Source: Flavobacteriaceae bacterium
GTDB lineage: Bacteria; Bacteroidota; Bacteroidia; Flavobacteriales; Weeksellaceae
Length of the DNA stretch: 18,007 nucleotides
Assembly: GCA_031289875.1 (NCBI GenBank)
Contig: JAITOO010000098.1
Location: forward strand, 1-18,007
Direction of reading: 5' to 3'
The notes below the pieces were generated by a model. The model was not told the DNA's origin, searched no databases, and was given only the letters and a program-made list of their open reading frames with translations. Position numbers and translations under genes: made by a program. This document shows, in pieces, positions 17,615 to 18,007 of the stretch. Numbering within the stretch: the stretch's first letter is position 1; every line of letters starts with the position of its first letter.

Positions 17615-17749
17615 ATGAAGGAAATAATATTCGGAGACCTTTGCGATGGGGGACAGAACGCAGTCGGTAACGGTTTGACAGTTTTCTGTGGTCTCATAGC
17701 AATAGAAACCGGATTGACAAAAAGAGTTTTCATAAGCGAATTAACATAA
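17615..17749 (+). CDS. Hypothetical 44-residue small protein
   Basis: I do not recognise this frame. It starts at ATG 17615, about 35 bases after a plausible -7 element, and ends TAA at 17749. The product begins MKEIIFGDLCDGG, has two Cys (10 and 25), and contains a mildly hydrophobic stretch (LTVFCGLIAI, 21-30) between a Gly/Asn-rich part and a basic end. It is divergent from the dcw operon and lies 27 bases before a small lipoprotein frame in the same direction, so the two could be co-transcribed. With 44 codons in AT-rich DNA, a chance open frame is a serious alternative. Confidence 0.3.
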   Translation: MKEIIFGDLCDGGQNAVGNGLTVFCGLIAIETGLTKRVFISELT

Positions 17750-17776
17750 ATTATAAACAATTAAAATAGAGACAGT

Positions 17777-17899
17777 ATGAAACAAGTTATTTTATTAGCC
17801 ACAGTAGTTTTAGTTTTTGCTTCGTGTGGTAACACAGCAATGCTGCCGAGTTCATCTGAACTTCGATATCAAACATCAGGAATTATTGATAACCCGTAG
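17777..17899 (+). CDS. Small putative lipoprotein (40 residues), possibly truncated
   Basis: The product begins MKQVILLATVVLVFASCGNT, a short type II signal peptide with a basic residue, a hydrophobic core and a lipobox ending in Cys17. The mature part would be only 24 residues (CGNTAMLPSSSELRY and on). The frame ends at TAG 17897-17899. After that stop the same frame stays open for another 34 codons and reads protein-like (CIIEKVVQTTKKWYIV), so the annotated stop may be a nonsense mutation and the gene a pseudogene. Alternatively it is a complete tiny lipoprotein. Function is unknown. Confidence 0.5.
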   Translation: MKQVILLATVVLVFASCGNTAMLPSSSELRYQTSGIIDNP

Positions 17900-17910
17900 T
17901 GCATTATAGA

Positions 17911-17983
17911 AAAAGTTGTGCAAACCACAAAAAAGTGGTATATTGTATTGGTTATCAATCGGATACATTTATGCACAACTTTT
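17911..17983. repeat. 12-bp inverted repeat with internal hairpin
   Basis: AAAAGTTGTGCA (17911-17922) and TGCACAACTTTT (17972-17983) are perfect inverted arms separated by 49 bases. Inside, ACCAC (17924-17928) and GTGGT (17935-17939) form a second small hairpin around six A. The right arm includes TTATGCACA (17969-17977), which fits the DnaA-box pattern TTATnCACA; the left arm has a one-mismatch match in opposite orientation. It could be an mRNA structure, an operator or the end of a small mobile element. The sequence ends 24 bases later, so context is lost. Confidence 0.5.
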
Positions 17984-18007
17984 ATGCAAGTTACGAATTA
18001 ATTTTGA

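Noticed and set aside
17971..18007. Start of a further plus-strand gene (ATG 17971, reading MHNFYASYELIL and running off the end)
   Set aside because: Only 12 codons are available, it overlaps the right arm of the inverted repeat, and the frame is not recognisable; it may still be real beyond the window.

Overview
The window looks like a chromosomal segment from a member of the Bacteroidota, most probably class Flavobacteriia. I infer this from protein character: a FtsZ of 597 residues ending in HDNVD, an MraY with a long loop insertion, a FtsQ and MraZ of flavobacterial type, the short Bacteroidota FtsL-like protein, TAnnTTTG-type promoter motifs and almost no Shine-Dalgarno sequences. Genus cannot be set from the sequence alone.

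Layout. (1) Bases 1-~1330, plus strand: the 3' third of a 23S rRNA gene, a 195-base spacer with a repeat-built hairpin, a 5S rRNA gene and a strong intrinsic terminator. The window therefore opens inside an rRNA operon. (2) Bases ~1330-1568: a short convergent gap with a decayed transposase fragment and a palindrome. (3) Bases 1569-17393, all on the minus strand: a nearly gapless division and cell wall (dcw) cluster. In transcription order it runs mraZ, rsmH, ftsL-like, ftsI (PASTA transpeptidase), murE, mraY, murD, ftsW, murG, murC, ftsQ, ftsA, ftsZ, then a GatB/YqeY-domain gene after a 78-base gap. Many junctions overlap by 4-14 bases. murF, murB, ddl and ftsB are not in this cluster. (4) Bases 17394-18007: a divergent upstream region. 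It holds three perfect 10-bp MraZ boxes beside a consensus promoter, and on the plus strand two tiny open frames (one a convincing lipoprotein) and a 12-bp inverted repeat.

How the genes work together. MurE, MurD and MurC act in the stem-peptide steps of the cytoplasmic precursor; MurE carries the DNPR motif of meso-diaminopimelate ligases. MraY and MurG make lipid I and lipid II. FtsW polymerises glycan and FtsI cross-links it at the septum. FtsL-like and FtsQ are the bitopic divisome scaffold, and FtsA anchors FtsZ to the membrane. RsmH methylates 16S rRNA, and MraZ probably controls the whole operon through its boxes.

Most of the window is a canonical conserved region. I did not find a clear undescribed system. 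The points most worth a second look are the promoter/MraZ-box architecture, the in-frame stop in the lipoprotein frame with its inverted repeat, the repeat hairpin between 23S and 5S, the Pro-to-Leu change beside the FtsI active serine, and the head-on arrangement of rrn and dcw.
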